This document shows, piece after piece, positions 19,101 to 27,434 of a DNA stretch of 64,000 nt. The stretch's first letter is position 1, and every line of letters begins with the position of its first letter. Where the stretch lies: positions 124,001 through 188,000 of the forward strand of contig JAGLIF010000009.1 in NCBI GenBank assembly GCA_023143095.1, given 5' to 3'. The DNA is from Candidatus Altimarinota bacterium. Lineage in GTDB: Bacteria > Patescibacteriota > Gracilibacteria > UBA4473. A program made the translations under genes and the position numbers. The notes under the pieces were generated by a model. It worked only from the letters and a program-made list of their open reading frames with translations, ran no database searches and was not told the origin of the DNA.

Positions 19101-19346
19101 TTCAGGAATTAATAAAATATTCTTCCCAAAAAATAGTTCTGCATTGAGATATAAACTATCTGATTTTTCATCCGTAGACGCCCAAAAAACATTCTGAAAC
19201 TGAGTCATTTTTAAAATCTCAGAAATCAAAAAACTTTTAGCCACTACATTCCCCACATTCACAAGCGTAAGATTTTTATCTTTCTGTAATATCTCCAACT
19301 CTTGAGTAAGAGATAAGGAGAACGGAAAATTTTTAATCTGAGTCAT
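16167..19346 (-). CDS. mfd: Transcription-repair coupling factor Mfd
   Basis: This 1059-aa SF2 translocase releases RNA polymerase stalled at lesions and recruits UvrA. The UvrB-like N-terminal region is followed by a CarD-type RNA-polymerase-interacting domain (LKVGNYVVHLDHGIAIYDG). The RecG-like motor shows GDVGFGKTEIAMRAA (Walker A), DEEQRFGVQQKEKLK (DEEQ box), LTATPIPRTLHM and LRGRVGRGRTQAYAF. A TRCF C-terminal domain follows. Length is slightly below the typical 1150 aa, mainly in the N-terminal part. It is upstream of nothing obvious on its strand and converges with the ACT-domain gene. Confidence 0.95.
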   Translation of the reverse strand: MTQIKNFPFSLSLTQELEILQKDKNLTLVNVGNVVAKSFLISEILKMTQFQNVFWASTDEKSDSLYLNAELFFGKNILLIPEEVSLEKYYQLLEKLELSEKNLFLFEDLGNVLDKKFPTKSEIEAETIFLQKKQSIQIYELFEQLEKIGYRSAEDKHLNPQEFLKQGDQFFIYPINAKKCYRIDLFGTEIEKIETHPQGEESFKRQEVNDLEIFPAKFRDTDFSESFLNLISGCEKSCFISDDLDEDICPKGDFYKIRFTTFPREKERFFHLNFFSVLPFYTILDFVVDIKERFRREFQIVIITKKVKELKRMFKEHEIMYTENLEEDFPSTVKIIQIQDKDFLPHSFQNNDRKILFLSDREIFQFNRSASRKKSISGMNFELMNSLKVGNYVVHLDHGIAIYDGIVRRELRENEIREYLKLEYLGNDKLFVPVESAEKVSKYVGDDDPRLTKLGGNEWRNLQKKLKKETERIAKELLQLYAKREMAKGKPFLPNDDMMEDFCAAFPYELTPGQYQSWEEVRMDMEKRKPMDRLVCGDVGFGKTEIAMRAAFKCFRSGMQCAFLAPITILAEQHYQSFMKRIACKEYGINIELLSRFQTNIEQKKILKDLEHGLVDIVIGTHRLFSDDVKFKKMGLVIIDEEQRFGVQQKEKLKTLRENVDILTLTATPIPRTLHMGLNKLKDVSTITTPPPGRLPVVTEVRKYGLDLIRERILQEVARGGQVYFLHNQVQTIEAQAQQFRSLMPEVRFIVAHGQMNVHDLEERIRKFKEKGADVLIASTIIENGIDLPNANTLLVNYAEKFGLSQLYQLRGRVGRGRTQAYAFFLYHGQRLIPDAKKRLRAIVEASELGAGFQIAMKDLEIRGAGEILGASQSGSMKEAGVSHFVRLLNKTVEAMRSGETLIEAEGDLNVSVEIPLSAYIPPNYIPNADEKIKVYQNLAGAETVKSLVEIKRELKDDYGALPKEVENLCKVLRLKIELQKVNLLGIKVQKISHKSYEIILRFGSKFLPEQVFGLIQKTKNKWTVGTTSLKLNIDQLSHTWYEKLLEEISFLEIPKKVK

Positions 19347-19373
19347 AATGTTAAAAAAATAGACAAAACCTGC

Positions 19374-19412
19374 TTAAAAAAACACTGATAAATAAACTCG
19401 TAACAAAAAAAT
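19374..19412 (+). repeat. Dispersed ~38-bp intergenic repeat, copy 4
   Basis: TTAAAAAAACACTGATAAAT then AAACTCGTAACAAAAAAA, located between the mfd start and the dnaN end. The right half is identical to copy 1. Confidence 0.75.
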
Positions 19413-19484
19413 CTTTATTGATAATTATTCCCTTTAGTTACTTGAAATATAAAAAAATGATCCCGAATATTCAGGACCAAATTT

Positions 19485-20588
19485 CTACATTTTAAGAGGC
19501 ATTATTAGGTGAATAAAATCCTCATCTTTTTCTTTCTTAAAAACTGCAGGATTTAATTTCCCTTCTAATTCTATTATTATATTTTCCTCTCCAGGCAAAG
19601 AACTCAAAAGATCCAAAACATAATCAGTATTGAGTGCAATAATATTCGTTGCTCCTTCCAATTTTATAGGAATCGTTGTTCGTTCCTCCCCTATTTGAGT
19701 TGAATCTGTAGAAACAGTTAAAGTTCCATCATTCAAAAACTCTAATTTCATATGCTGATTATTTTCTTTTGCAAAAATGGAAACTCGTCGCACTGCCAAT
19801 TCAAAATCTTCTCGTAAAATTTTTGCTACACTCTTATGTGAAGTTGGTAAAATTTGTTTATAATCTGGAAATTGTCCATCAATCAACCGAGAAACTAATT
19901 CTGTACCACCTGCTGAAAACATAACTTGATTATCAGAAATTGTAATCGCTATGTTATCAATTCCCATAGACAAACGATCCGCCTCAAGCACCGCTCTAAC
20001 TGGTATCACTGATTGAATTTCCGTTACTTCTTGCTTTAACTCAAGAACTTTTTCTGACAAACGATAAGAATCCGTTGCTACAATTAACAACTTTTTTCCT
20101 TTTGTCTTAAAAAAGACTCCTGACAAAATTGGACGGGAAGAATTCTCTTGTGCCGAAAAAGCCACTTGTTGCACAGCTTTCCTAAAATCCCCTGAAGGAA
20201 TTTCCAACTTCACTCCTGACTCCACCCGAGAAATTTGCGGAAATTCTTCTGCTGAGATTCCTTTTATTTTTGTTTTTGATTCTTTGGAATTAATTTCTAA
20301 AGTCGTCCCATCAGAAGCTTTCAACTCAACTTCTTCTCCTTTTCCAAACAAAGAAGCATAAGAAGTCAAAATTTTGGCCGGAACAGTTATCGCTCCTTCG
20401 TTCTTTACTTCTGCTTCTATAGAAGTTGAAATTGATATTTCTAAATTTGTCGCTGCAAAATAAACCTTTTTTCCTTCTGCCCGAATCAAAATATTCCCCA
20501 AAACAGGTAGCGTATTTTGTCCAGAAACAGCTCGAACAACGGTTTTTAAAGACTCCAACAAATCGAATTGTGATATAACTACTTTCAT
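19485..20588 (-). CDS. dnaN: DNA polymerase III subunit beta (sliding clamp)
   Basis: This 367-aa clamp has the three-domain beta-clamp pattern: N-terminal MKVVISQFDLLESLKTVVRAVSGQ, the middle VATDSYRLSEKVLEL block, and the C-terminal NPAVFKKEKDEDFIHLIMPLKM with the typical LIMPL/M ending. It tethers DNA polymerase to the template. dnaA is not adjacent, unlike the common dnaA-dnaN arrangement. A TTGACA/TAAAAT promoter lies so close to the ATG that the leader would be only a few nucleotides. Confidence 0.95.
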   Translation of the reverse strand: MKVVISQFDLLESLKTVVRAVSGQNTLPVLGNILIRAEGKKVYFAATNLEISISTSIEAEVKNEGAITVPAKILTSYASLFGKGEEVELKASDGTTLEINSKESKTKIKGISAEEFPQISRVESGVKLEIPSGDFRKAVQQVAFSAQENSSRPILSGVFFKTKGKKLLIVATDSYRLSEKVLELKQEVTEIQSVIPVRAVLEADRLSMGIDNIAITISDNQVMFSAGGTELVSRLIDGQFPDYKQILPTSHKSVAKILREDFELAVRRVSIFAKENNQHMKLEFLNDGTLTVSTDSTQIGEERTTIPIKLEGATNIIALNTDYVLDLLSSLPGEENIIIELEGKLNPAVFKKEKDEDFIHLIMPLKM

Positions 20589-20597
20589 TCAGGTGAA

Positions 20598-20624
20598 ATT
20601 TTACACGAAAATGACGATTGTCAA
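20598..20624 (-). promoter_or_regulatory. Predicted promoter for dnaN
   Basis: On the minus strand, TTGACA (20624-20619) and TAAAAT (20603-20598) are 15 bp apart. The -10 ends 10 bp before the ATG, implying an almost leaderless mRNA. Confidence 0.45.
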
Positions 20625-20637
20625 AAAAAAAACACAA

Positions 20638-20673
20638 TTTTTTTGTTACAAGTTTATTTATGAGTATTTCCTT
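20638..20673 (-). repeat. Dispersed ~38-bp intergenic repeat, copy 5
   Basis: Minus-strand TTAAGGAAATACTCATAAAT then AAACTTGTAACAAAAAAA, in the divergent gap between dnaN and the CNNM/CorC gene. Confidence 0.75.
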
Positions 20674-20772
20674 AATATATTTTCTAGAATAGAAATCCTT
20701 GCGAAAATATTAAATTTTTCATATGATTACTATGTATTGTGTTGTTTTAAAAGCCTTACCTTCTAAAAAAAC

Positions 20773-22083
20773 ATGGACGAATTACCTCTTTTATTTTTAT
20801 TACTACTTTTTTCTAGTTTTTTCTCTGGTGCTGAAATTGCCCTTTTTTCACTTGGAGCGGAAAAAATCCAGGCTTTAAAAAATAAAGCAAAAAGCCAAAA
20901 AGAAGAACAGAAAATTACCAAACTAGAATTACTAAAAGCAGATCATGAAAAACTCCTTATTACAATTCTTCTTGGAAATAATGTAGTCAATATTGCTGCC
21001 TCAGCTATTGCTACACTTCTTGCAACTGATTTTGCAAACAAAGCTGGATACGGACAAGAAACTGGTATCGTTATTGGAACCGTAACTGGAGTCATGACCT
21101 TTTTGATTCTTATTTTTGGCGAAATTATACCTAAAAGCTTTGCTCATAAATATGCCATAAAATTCTCACTTTTTGTTACTCCAATTTTAAGCACCCTCCA
21201 ATTTTTTCTCATGCCTATCGTTTGGCCTCTTTCAAAAATGATTAAGAAATTTTCTGGTGGAGGCAAACAGAAACACGGACTTGATGAAGAAGAATTGAAA
21301 GCCGCTATTGAGCTTTCAGAAAAAGAAGGAAAAATTGAAGAAAACGAAAAAGAATGGGTTGAAAAAATCCTAGAATTTGGAGAACATTCCGTTGAAAGTG
21401 TTATGACGCCACGCTCAAAAATATTTGCAATTGAAGATAACACTACAGTATTTCAAACTCTTAAAAAAATTAAAGAAGCACATTTTTCAAGAATTCCAAT
21501 TTTCCACAAAGATTTGGATGAAATTATTGGCATTTTAACACTTCATGGAACCATCGAAAAGTTTAATGATCCACTATTCTTCAAACTAAATGTTGCTAAT
21601 TTACCAATGAAAAAGCCCTTCAAGGTTCCTTTAACAATGAAAATCGATACACTTCTACACAAGTTTAAACAACAAAAAGCACATTTAGCACTAGTTCTGG
21701 ACGAACATGGTGGACTAGTAGGACTTATCACTATGGAAGATGTTTTTGAGGAAGTTTTTGGAGAAATTCATGATGAAGAAGATGACGAAAATCTTTCCAT
21801 TCATCAAAGTGGAAAAAAATCATTCATTTGCAATGCTGAAACAGAATTAGAACAACTTGAAAACTTCATTAAAGAAAAATTAGAAAAAAAATCTCCCAAA
21901 AGACTCCCTTGGGAATTAGAAGATGAAAACAAATCTGTTGGACTTTTTATTCTTGAAAAATTAGAAAAATTCCCAGAAACAGGAGAAGTAGTAGAACTTA
22001 AAATACACGAAAAACATTTTTCTTTCGTTGTTAAAAAAGTAGAAGAAGAACAAATTATAGAGGCTGAATTCTTTATTAAATAA
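20773..22083 (+). CDS. CNNM/CorC-type hemolysin-family transporter
   Basis: This 436-aa membrane protein has the HlyC/CorC order. An N-terminal DUF21/CNNM transmembrane domain (about 1-180; FSSFFSGAEIALFSLG, GEIIPKSFAHKYA) is followed by a CBS pair (about 205-335; SVESVMTPRSKIFAIED, VLDEHGGLVGLITMEDVFEEVFGEI) and a C-terminal CorC/HlyC transporter-associated domain (about 350-430). Members move Mg2+ or Na+. The name hemolysin is historical and does not imply toxicity. It converges with the hypothetical gene downstream of rpmA. Confidence 0.9.
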   Translation: MDELPLLFLLLLFSSFFSGAEIALFSLGAEKIQALKNKAKSQKEEQKITKLELLKADHEKLLITILLGNNVVNIAASAIATLLATDFANKAGYGQETGIVIGTVTGVMTFLILIFGEIIPKSFAHKYAIKFSLFVTPILSTLQFFLMPIVWPLSKMIKKFSGGGKQKHGLDEEELKAAIELSEKEGKIEENEKEWVEKILEFGEHSVESVMTPRSKIFAIEDNTTVFQTLKKIKEAHFSRIPIFHKDLDEIIGILTLHGTIEKFNDPLFFKLNVANLPMKKPFKVPLTMKIDTLLHKFKQQKAHLALVLDEHGGLVGLITMEDVFEEVFGEIHDEEDDENLSIHQSGKKSFICNAETELEQLENFIKEKLEKKSPKRLPWELEDENKSVGLFILEKLEKFPETGEVVELKIHEKHFSFVVKKVEEEQIIEAEFFIK

Positions 22084-22088
22084 TACTT

Positions 22089-22679
22089 TTATTCTCCAAA
22101 AAGTTGTATTTGGTACTTTTGAAGAATCTTTTTAAGTAATTTCTTATCAAAATCCTTAATTGCCTTTTTTCTAAAATATTCTTGCAATATCAATCCTAAC
22201 GAATGAGAAAATCTACGAACAAATATCTCATCTAATCTTAATGACTTCAACATAACTGTCCTAGAAACATGATCTGCTGCAAAAACGAAAGTCCACCAAT
22301 AAGAAAGCTTTTCTTCTAATGCTTGCGGCAATTCTATACTCGAAAAATCTGCTTTTTGTGCAATATGTTTTTCAAACTCCTGCAAACAGATTTTTCCTGC
22401 CTGATCATCTAAAAGCGATAAAATAGCCAAAATAGTTAAACTCGGAATTTCTTCATCAATAAGAAAAATAACAATATCCAAAAGTTCTGAAGACAGCCCT
22501 CCCAAAATCTTAGACAAATGATGATCAAAATTTCTAGATTTGAATTCATCCTTCTTCACTTGAACAATCTTTTGTTGTGCTTGTAAAACCCTTTCCGAAA
22601 ACTTCTCATCAGACTCTGAAATCCCCTCTGAGACTTCTCCCATAAGCAAATCATCCAAATTTTCGGAACTTTCAGGCAT
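22089..22679 (-). CDS. Hypothetical alpha-helical protein downstream of rpmA
   Basis: This 196-aa, predicted soluble, mostly helical protein has an acidic N-terminus (ESSENLDDLLMGEVSEGISESDEK). There is no signal peptide and no recognisable motif. It starts 7 bp after the rpmA stop, so it is almost certainly cotranscribed with bL27; a ribosome-linked role is only a guess. Confidence 0.6.
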   Translation of the reverse strand: MPESSENLDDLLMGEVSEGISESDEKFSERVLQAQQKIVQVKKDEFKSRNFDHHLSKILGGLSSELLDIVIFLIDEEIPSLTILAILSLLDDQAGKICLQEFEKHIAQKADFSSIELPQALEEKLSYWWTFVFAADHVSRTVMLKSLRLDEIFVRRFSHSLGLILQEYFRKKAIKDFDKKLLKKILQKYQIQLFGE

Positions 22680-22686
22680 TTTTTAA

Positions 22687-22965
22687 TTAAACAGGAACAA
22701 CATTCACAAATTTTCGTTGATATCTTCTCCCATCAAATCTAACAATTGCTCTTTCAACAAATTCAACTTTTCCTGCAACAATGGAAAAAAGCGTAAAATC
22801 TTTCCCCATGCCAACATTCTCCCCAGGACGAAACTTTGTTCCTTTTTGTCGTATAATAATTTCACCTGCATTTACAACTTCTTCTCCAAACCGTTTTACT
22901 CCTCGTCGCTTCGAGACCGAATCTCGACCATTTTTGGAGCTACCACCAGCTTTTTTATGTGCCAT
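22687..22965 (-). CDS. rpmA: 50S ribosomal protein bL27
   Basis: This 92-aa protein begins [20 protein letters not shown], the invariant bL27 N-terminus that reaches the peptidyl-transferase centre. It continues with the family core [23 protein letters not shown]. No N-terminal cleavage extension is present. The usual partner rplU (bL21) is not adjacent; instead a hypothetical gene follows. Confidence 0.95.
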   Translation of the reverse strand: MAHKKAGGSSKNGRDSVSKRRGVKRFGEEVVNAGEIIIRQKGTKFRPGENVGMGKDFTLFSIVAGKVEFVERAIVRFDGRRYQRKFVNVVPV

Positions 22966-22990
22966 TTTTTCTTTGAAAAATTACTTTGCG

Positions 22991-23018
22991 ATTTTATAAA
23001 AAGCTCTTTATTTGTCAA
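22991..23018 (-). promoter_or_regulatory. Predicted promoter for rpmA
   Basis: On the minus strand, TTGACA (23018-23013) and TAAAAT (22996-22991) are 16 bp apart. It predicts a leader of about 20 nt without a Shine-Dalgarno sequence. Confidence 0.6.
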
Positions 23019-23071
23019 ACTTTTATTTTTGACACTTGATTCAAACTCCTCAATTTAACAGATTTTTATAC

Positions 23072-23100
23072 TTGTTTTTTCTTCTATTTTATGATACAAT
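23072..23100 (+). promoter_or_regulatory. Predicted promoter for the subtilase gene
   Basis: TTGTTT (23072-23077) and TACAAT (23095-23100) are separated by 17 bp. The predicted start is about 17 nt upstream of the ATG at 23124. Confidence 0.4.
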
Positions 23101-23123
23101 CGTGAGATTTTATAAACTTAAAA

Positions 23124-26051
23124 ATGAAAAAATCTGTACTAATCATTTTATCCGCCGCTATTATTGGAAGTTCCAGCTCATTCCTTTTTGTCAATGCAAC
23201 CACCAAAACAAAAAGAGAAACTTTTGTGCAAGACGAACTTATTATCAAGTTTAAAAAAGAAAGCGTTAACTTAACCTCCCCCATGGGAGCCAACACTGCC
23301 AGAAATTTTTCTGATGCTTTAGGTCTTTCTCAAAAAAATATTAATGGAGAATTCAATTTAACTCTTTGGAAAAACACTAAAAAGACTTATTCTCTAGATG
23401 CACTAATTACCGCACTGGAAAAATCCTCTCTTATTGAATCAGTACAAAAAAACTATCTTTATTATACCTCAAATACTCCTAATGATGCTCGTTTCGATGA
23501 GGTATGGGGAATCCATAACACAGGACAAAGTGTAAATAGTACTATCGGAACAACTGATGCAGATATCGACGGAACTGAAGCTTGGAACACTCGAACCGAT
23601 GCTACAAATGTCATTGTAGCGGTACTTGATACTGGAATAAAAGCTGATCACGAGGATTTAGCTTCAAACCTTTGGATAAACACAGCTGAGAATACTGGAA
23701 CTCCTGGTGTAGACGATGATGGAAATGGATATATCGACGATATAAATGGATACATTTTCCCAACCAGTACAGGGTCTCTAACTGATTTTAACGGACACGG
23801 AACACATATTAGTGGAACTATCGGTGCACAGGGGAATAATTCTGTAGGAGTTACAGGAATCGCTTGGAATACCCAAATAATGTCATTAGGTATTTTTACA
23901 GATGATCCTAGTGGACCCTCTGCCAGTACTATTGATATTATTGATGCACTTACTTACGCCCGAGATAATGGTGCTCATATCGTTAATGCTAGTTGGGGAG
24001 GCTCTTCTTTTGATAGTTCTTTAAAGGCTGCTATTGATGCTATGCCAAATGTACTTATTGTTGCCGCAGCTGGAAACTCCTCTGCAAACAATGATAGTAG
24101 CCCAATTTACCCTGCCGGATTCAACTCCCCAAACATTCTTTCTGTTGCCGCTACAAATCAAAACGATACGCTTGCTTCTTTTTCAAATTATGGAGCCTCT
24201 TCTGTCGATGTAGCAGCCCCAGGAGAAAACATTCTCAGTACGACGAATGATGGCGGATATGGTTTTCTGGATGGAACATCCATGGCAACCCCTCTTGTTG
24301 CTGGAATGGCAGCCATTCTTTTAGGAGAAAATTCAAACCTAATAGCATCAAATCTTCGTTACATTCTTATAACTTCTTCTGACTTTATTTCTGGATTAAA
24401 TGGAAAAGTTATAGCAAACGGACGAGTAAACCTCAATAGCGCACTACTCTTAGTTAATTCATCCTCAAATGCACTCATCGAAAGAAATGATAGTCTAAAT
24501 AATCAAAAAATACACCCTGGCACTTCTCCGGAAGTCCTTGATTTCATTTTAACTAATAATTATACAGAAACTATCACCGTTGACTCTTTGGATCTTTTTG
24601 GAAACATGAACACAGATGAAAACATCAACCTTATTTTAACAGGTTCTGGATTTTCTTTCACAGAAAACACTGGAACTTTAACAGGCAGTGGAAGTGTTAT
24701 CAGTATTACAACTGGCTCAGGATTTACGCTTACACCAGGAGAAAGTAAAGAAGTCTCTACGGTGGCGGTTCTTCCAGCAGATACAAATATCAATGAGTTT
24801 AAATTAAACATTTCTGATGTCACACTTTCCTCTGGTTCTGGTGTTTCGCTTATTTCCGGTTCTGGTCTATCCTTAACCAGTCCTTTATCTGGAAGCTTGT
24901 TTCAAATTTTCCCAAACACTTTCTCTTTAGATGAACAATTTCCACTTAATAATCAAAACATAGTGTCAACCAGTACACAAATTATTGGAGAAATTGGAGG
25001 TACTTTTGATCTTACTGATTTCACATTAGATGTTGTTATCACTCAAAATGGATCTACATTCTCTGCTTCAAATTACGCAACAACTTTTACCAAAAACAAT
25101 CGAACATTCAGTATAACACTTAACACAGACTTCTCAGAAAGTGATGTCATCTCTATAGCGACAAAATTAGTAGACAGTACTTTTGAAATAACTGGTCAAA
25201 CCATTGCTTTCACTGTAACAACAACTACTGCCCCAGCAGCTAACTTCACAAATGACCAATCTCTCAACCAAGACTTAATTATTCCTATTGATTTCGATAA
25301 TCAGGAATTTGATGCTACCAATAAAATCGATCTTCTACCAGGAACAGAAATTCCAGATGTAAGTGCTGGTCTCGTCGTATCAATCCCAGCAGGAACAAAT
25401 ATTTCTAAAAACCCATCGGATTCCAATTATTGGGGTGGAGAAATGACCGTTCCATCTATAATGAGTATTCCACTTAAAAGTATCTTTTCCAGTGCCGTTG
25501 GAGTTCCTTCAGGTAAAACTTTCACACCAAAAAAACGTTTTTCTGTTGGTTCACCAAATGTAAGTCTTCTCTTTGATCAGGCAATAACCTTTACAGTTCC
25601 CGTTACTGGTTCAGGTCTATTCGCTATCTACTACAGTCAAGATGGAGTTAACTGGACACGAGATACCTCTTGTACCATAACAAATGGATTTTGTAACTTC
25701 CAAACAAATCACTTTACCGAATTCACTCTTGGTACTGAATCTGATGATGATACCGTAACTCCCCAAATTAGTGCTTCTCATGGAAGTTCTCGTCAAAACC
25801 ATGTTCGATTTGGAGGATATGATCCACGAAATCCTGCAAAACAATTTTCACCAGCTCAACAAAATACTCAAACTATCTTAAGAAAAAGATCCAGTAAAGA
25901 AAAATTCAAATATATACCTTGTGAAATAGACGAAAATGATATCACCACAAACACACTTTATCAATTGAAACTTTCTCAAGGAGCAGCAAGAGGATGTCGT
26001 GAAGATTATGGAAATTTTGATGAACTGCCATATCGGACATTTCAAAAATAA
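23124..26051 (+). CDS. Secreted subtilisin-like serine protease (S8)
   Basis: This 975-aa protein begins with a signal peptide (MKKSVLIILSAAIIGSSSSFLFVNA). An inhibitor-like propeptide (about 30-110, VQDELIIKFKKE) precedes an S8 catalytic domain (about 115-430). The triad is visible: D169 in VAVLDTGIKADHEDL, H225 in FNGHGTHISGTIGA, and S386 in DGTSMATPLVAGMAA, with oxyanion Asn in VAAAGNSSANN. The C-terminal half is beta-rich with frequent T/L/I-x-GSG runs, and ends without an obvious anchor. It probably acts outside the cell in surface-protein processing or nutrient scavenging. A bidirectional terminator separates it from murA. Confidence 0.93.
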   Translation: MKKSVLIILSAAIIGSSSSFLFVNATTKTKRETFVQDELIIKFKKESVNLTSPMGANTARNFSDALGLSQKNINGEFNLTLWKNTKKTYSLDALITALEKSSLIESVQKNYLYYTSNTPNDARFDEVWGIHNTGQSVNSTIGTTDADIDGTEAWNTRTDATNVIVAVLDTGIKADHEDLASNLWINTAENTGTPGVDDDGNGYIDDINGYIFPTSTGSLTDFNGHGTHISGTIGAQGNNSVGVTGIAWNTQIMSLGIFTDDPSGPSASTIDIIDALTYARDNGAHIVNASWGGSSFDSSLKAAIDAMPNVLIVAAAGNSSANNDSSPIYPAGFNSPNILSVAATNQNDTLASFSNYGASSVDVAAPGENILSTTNDGGYGFLDGTSMATPLVAGMAAILLGENSNLIASNLRYILITSSDFISGLNGKVIANGRVNLNSALLLVNSSSNALIERNDSLNNQKIHPGTSPEVLDFILTNNYTETITVDSLDLFGNMNTDENINLILTGSGFSFTENTGTLTGSGSVISITTGSGFTLTPGESKEVSTVAVLPADTNINEFKLNISDVTLSSGSGVSLISGSGLSLTSPLSGSLFQIFPNTFSLDEQFPLNNQNIVSTSTQIIGEIGGTFDLTDFTLDVVITQNGSTFSASNYATTFTKNNRTFSITLNTDFSESDVISIATKLVDSTFEITGQTIAFTVTTTTAPAANFTNDQSLNQDLIIPIDFDNQEFDATNKIDLLPGTEIPDVSAGLVVSIPAGTNISKNPSDSNYWGGEMTVPSIMSIPLKSIFSSAVGVPSGKTFTPKKRFSVGSPNVSLLFDQAITFTVPVTGSGLFAIYYSQDGVNWTRDTSCTITNGFCNFQTNHFTEFTLGTESDDDTVTPQISASHGSSRQNHVRFGGYDPRNPAKQFSPAQQNTQTILRKRSSKEKFKYIPCEIDENDITTNTLYQLKLSQGAARGCREDYGNFDELPYRTFQK

Positions 26052-26060
26052 CAAATTCTA

Positions 26061-26087
26061 AAAAAAGGTCTTTCGACCTTTTTTTTT
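26061..26087. terminator. Bidirectional terminator between subtilase and murA
   Basis: AAAAAAGGTC, loop TTTC, then GACC followed by nine T residues. Both strands give a stem followed by T residues, so it can end both convergent genes. Confidence 0.8.
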
Positions 26088-27363
26088 ATTGTTTCACTCG
26101 CTTTATCTTAGCTCCAAGAAATTGAAGATTTTCAACAAAATTCTCATACCCACGATCAATATATTGAATATTCGTTACTTTTGTTTTGCCTTCGGCAATC
26201 AACCCCGCCAAAACCACCGCAGCTCCAGCTCTCAAATCCCAACTTTGAACTTCTGCTCCACGAAATACTGTCGGTCCAGAGATTCTTGCTTGATGTGCAT
26301 TTAATATATGAATATCAGCACCCATTTTTTCTAACTCATGCAAATAAGAAAGTCTGTTTTCAAAAAGAGTTTCAAAAAGCACACTATCTCCTTCACACTG
26401 TGTAAGCAAAACACCAAACGGAGACTGTAAATCTGTAGAAAAGCCAGGATAGATAGCAGTTTGTATTTTAGAAATGGCTTTTAGTTTTCCATGAGGAAGT
26501 ATCCTCAAAACATTCTTTTTCATTTCAAATTCACCACCTATTCGTCTCAAACAACCATAAAAAGAAAAAAGCTCCCGATGATCTACATTTTCAATTTCAA
26601 TTTCAGAATTGGTAAGCACTCCTGCAATCGCATAAGTCCCTACCAAAATACCATCAGGCGGAATTTTAAAATCGCCTCCTCTTAAATATTTTGTACCCAC
26701 AATTGTAAGATGATGAGTTCCAATTCCCTCTATACTCGCTCCCATTTTTTTAAGCATTTGAAGCGTTGCACAAACATGTGGTTCACTCGCCGAAAAATAA
26801 ATCTCTGCTTTTCTGTTTTCTTGACCAGCCAAAAACATCGCCAAATTCTCCGTTCCCGTTACAGATGCCTCCGAAAGAAGAATTCTGTTTCTTCCTGTAA
26901 CATTAGGATCTATCTTTAGCGAAATCTTTTCTCCATCTTGCAAAAGAGTTGCTCCTAAAACTTCAAATCCATCTGTATGAATTTCGTGACTTCTCACCCC
27001 AATAACGCACCCCCCTGGAGAAAATATTTCACACTTCTTTTCTCGTGCTAAGATAGGTCCCAACATGAGAATAGATGCTCGAATCTTTCTCAGCTGTTCA
27101 CACTGTGCCAACTTATGTGTATCAATTTTTCGTGCTCGCACTTCAATTATACGCTTATCCCAATTTCGTTTCACACTAACTCCAATTTCTTCAAAAATAT
27201 CTAACAAAGTCTCTACATCTGCAATTTTAGGCACACTATGAAAAGTACATTTTTCATCAGTCAAAAGTGCCGCACAAAGCATCGGCAAAGATGCATTCTT
27301 GGCTCCTGGTATCTTTATATTTCCCGAAAGCTTATTTCCTCCTTCTATTTCGAAATAAAACAT
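26086..27363 (-). CDS. murA: UDP-N-acetylglucosamine 1-carboxyvinyltransferase
   Basis: This 425-aa enzyme performs the first committed peptidoglycan step, adding enolpyruvate from PEP to UDP-GlcNAc. EPSP-synthase-like repeats are evident (IPGAKNASLPMLCAALLTDE; DLRAGAAVVLAGLIAEG; RGYENF near the end). The catalytic loop SPGGCVIGVRSHEIH keeps the PEP-attacking Cys, so fosfomycin sensitivity is predicted. It is followed on the same strand by dgt. Confidence 0.95.
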   Translation of the reverse strand: MFYFEIEGGNKLSGNIKIPGAKNASLPMLCAALLTDEKCTFHSVPKIADVETLLDIFEEIGVSVKRNWDKRIIEVRARKIDTHKLAQCEQLRKIRASILMLGPILAREKKCEIFSPGGCVIGVRSHEIHTDGFEVLGATLLQDGEKISLKIDPNVTGRNRILLSEASVTGTENLAMFLAGQENRKAEIYFSASEPHVCATLQMLKKMGASIEGIGTHHLTIVGTKYLRGGDFKIPPDGILVGTYAIAGVLTNSEIEIENVDHRELFSFYGCLRRIGGEFEMKKNVLRILPHGKLKAISKIQTAIYPGFSTDLQSPFGVLLTQCEGDSVLFETLFENRLSYLHELEKMGADIHILNAHQARISGPTVFRGAEVQSWDLRAGAAVVLAGLIAEGKTKVTNIQYIDRGYENFVENLQFLGAKIKRVKQ

Positions 27364-27434
27364 TATTTTTTGTTAAAATCTATTTTACAACCTCTCTTCT
27401 ATTTTAAAGTACATACCATTATATAGGAATTTTT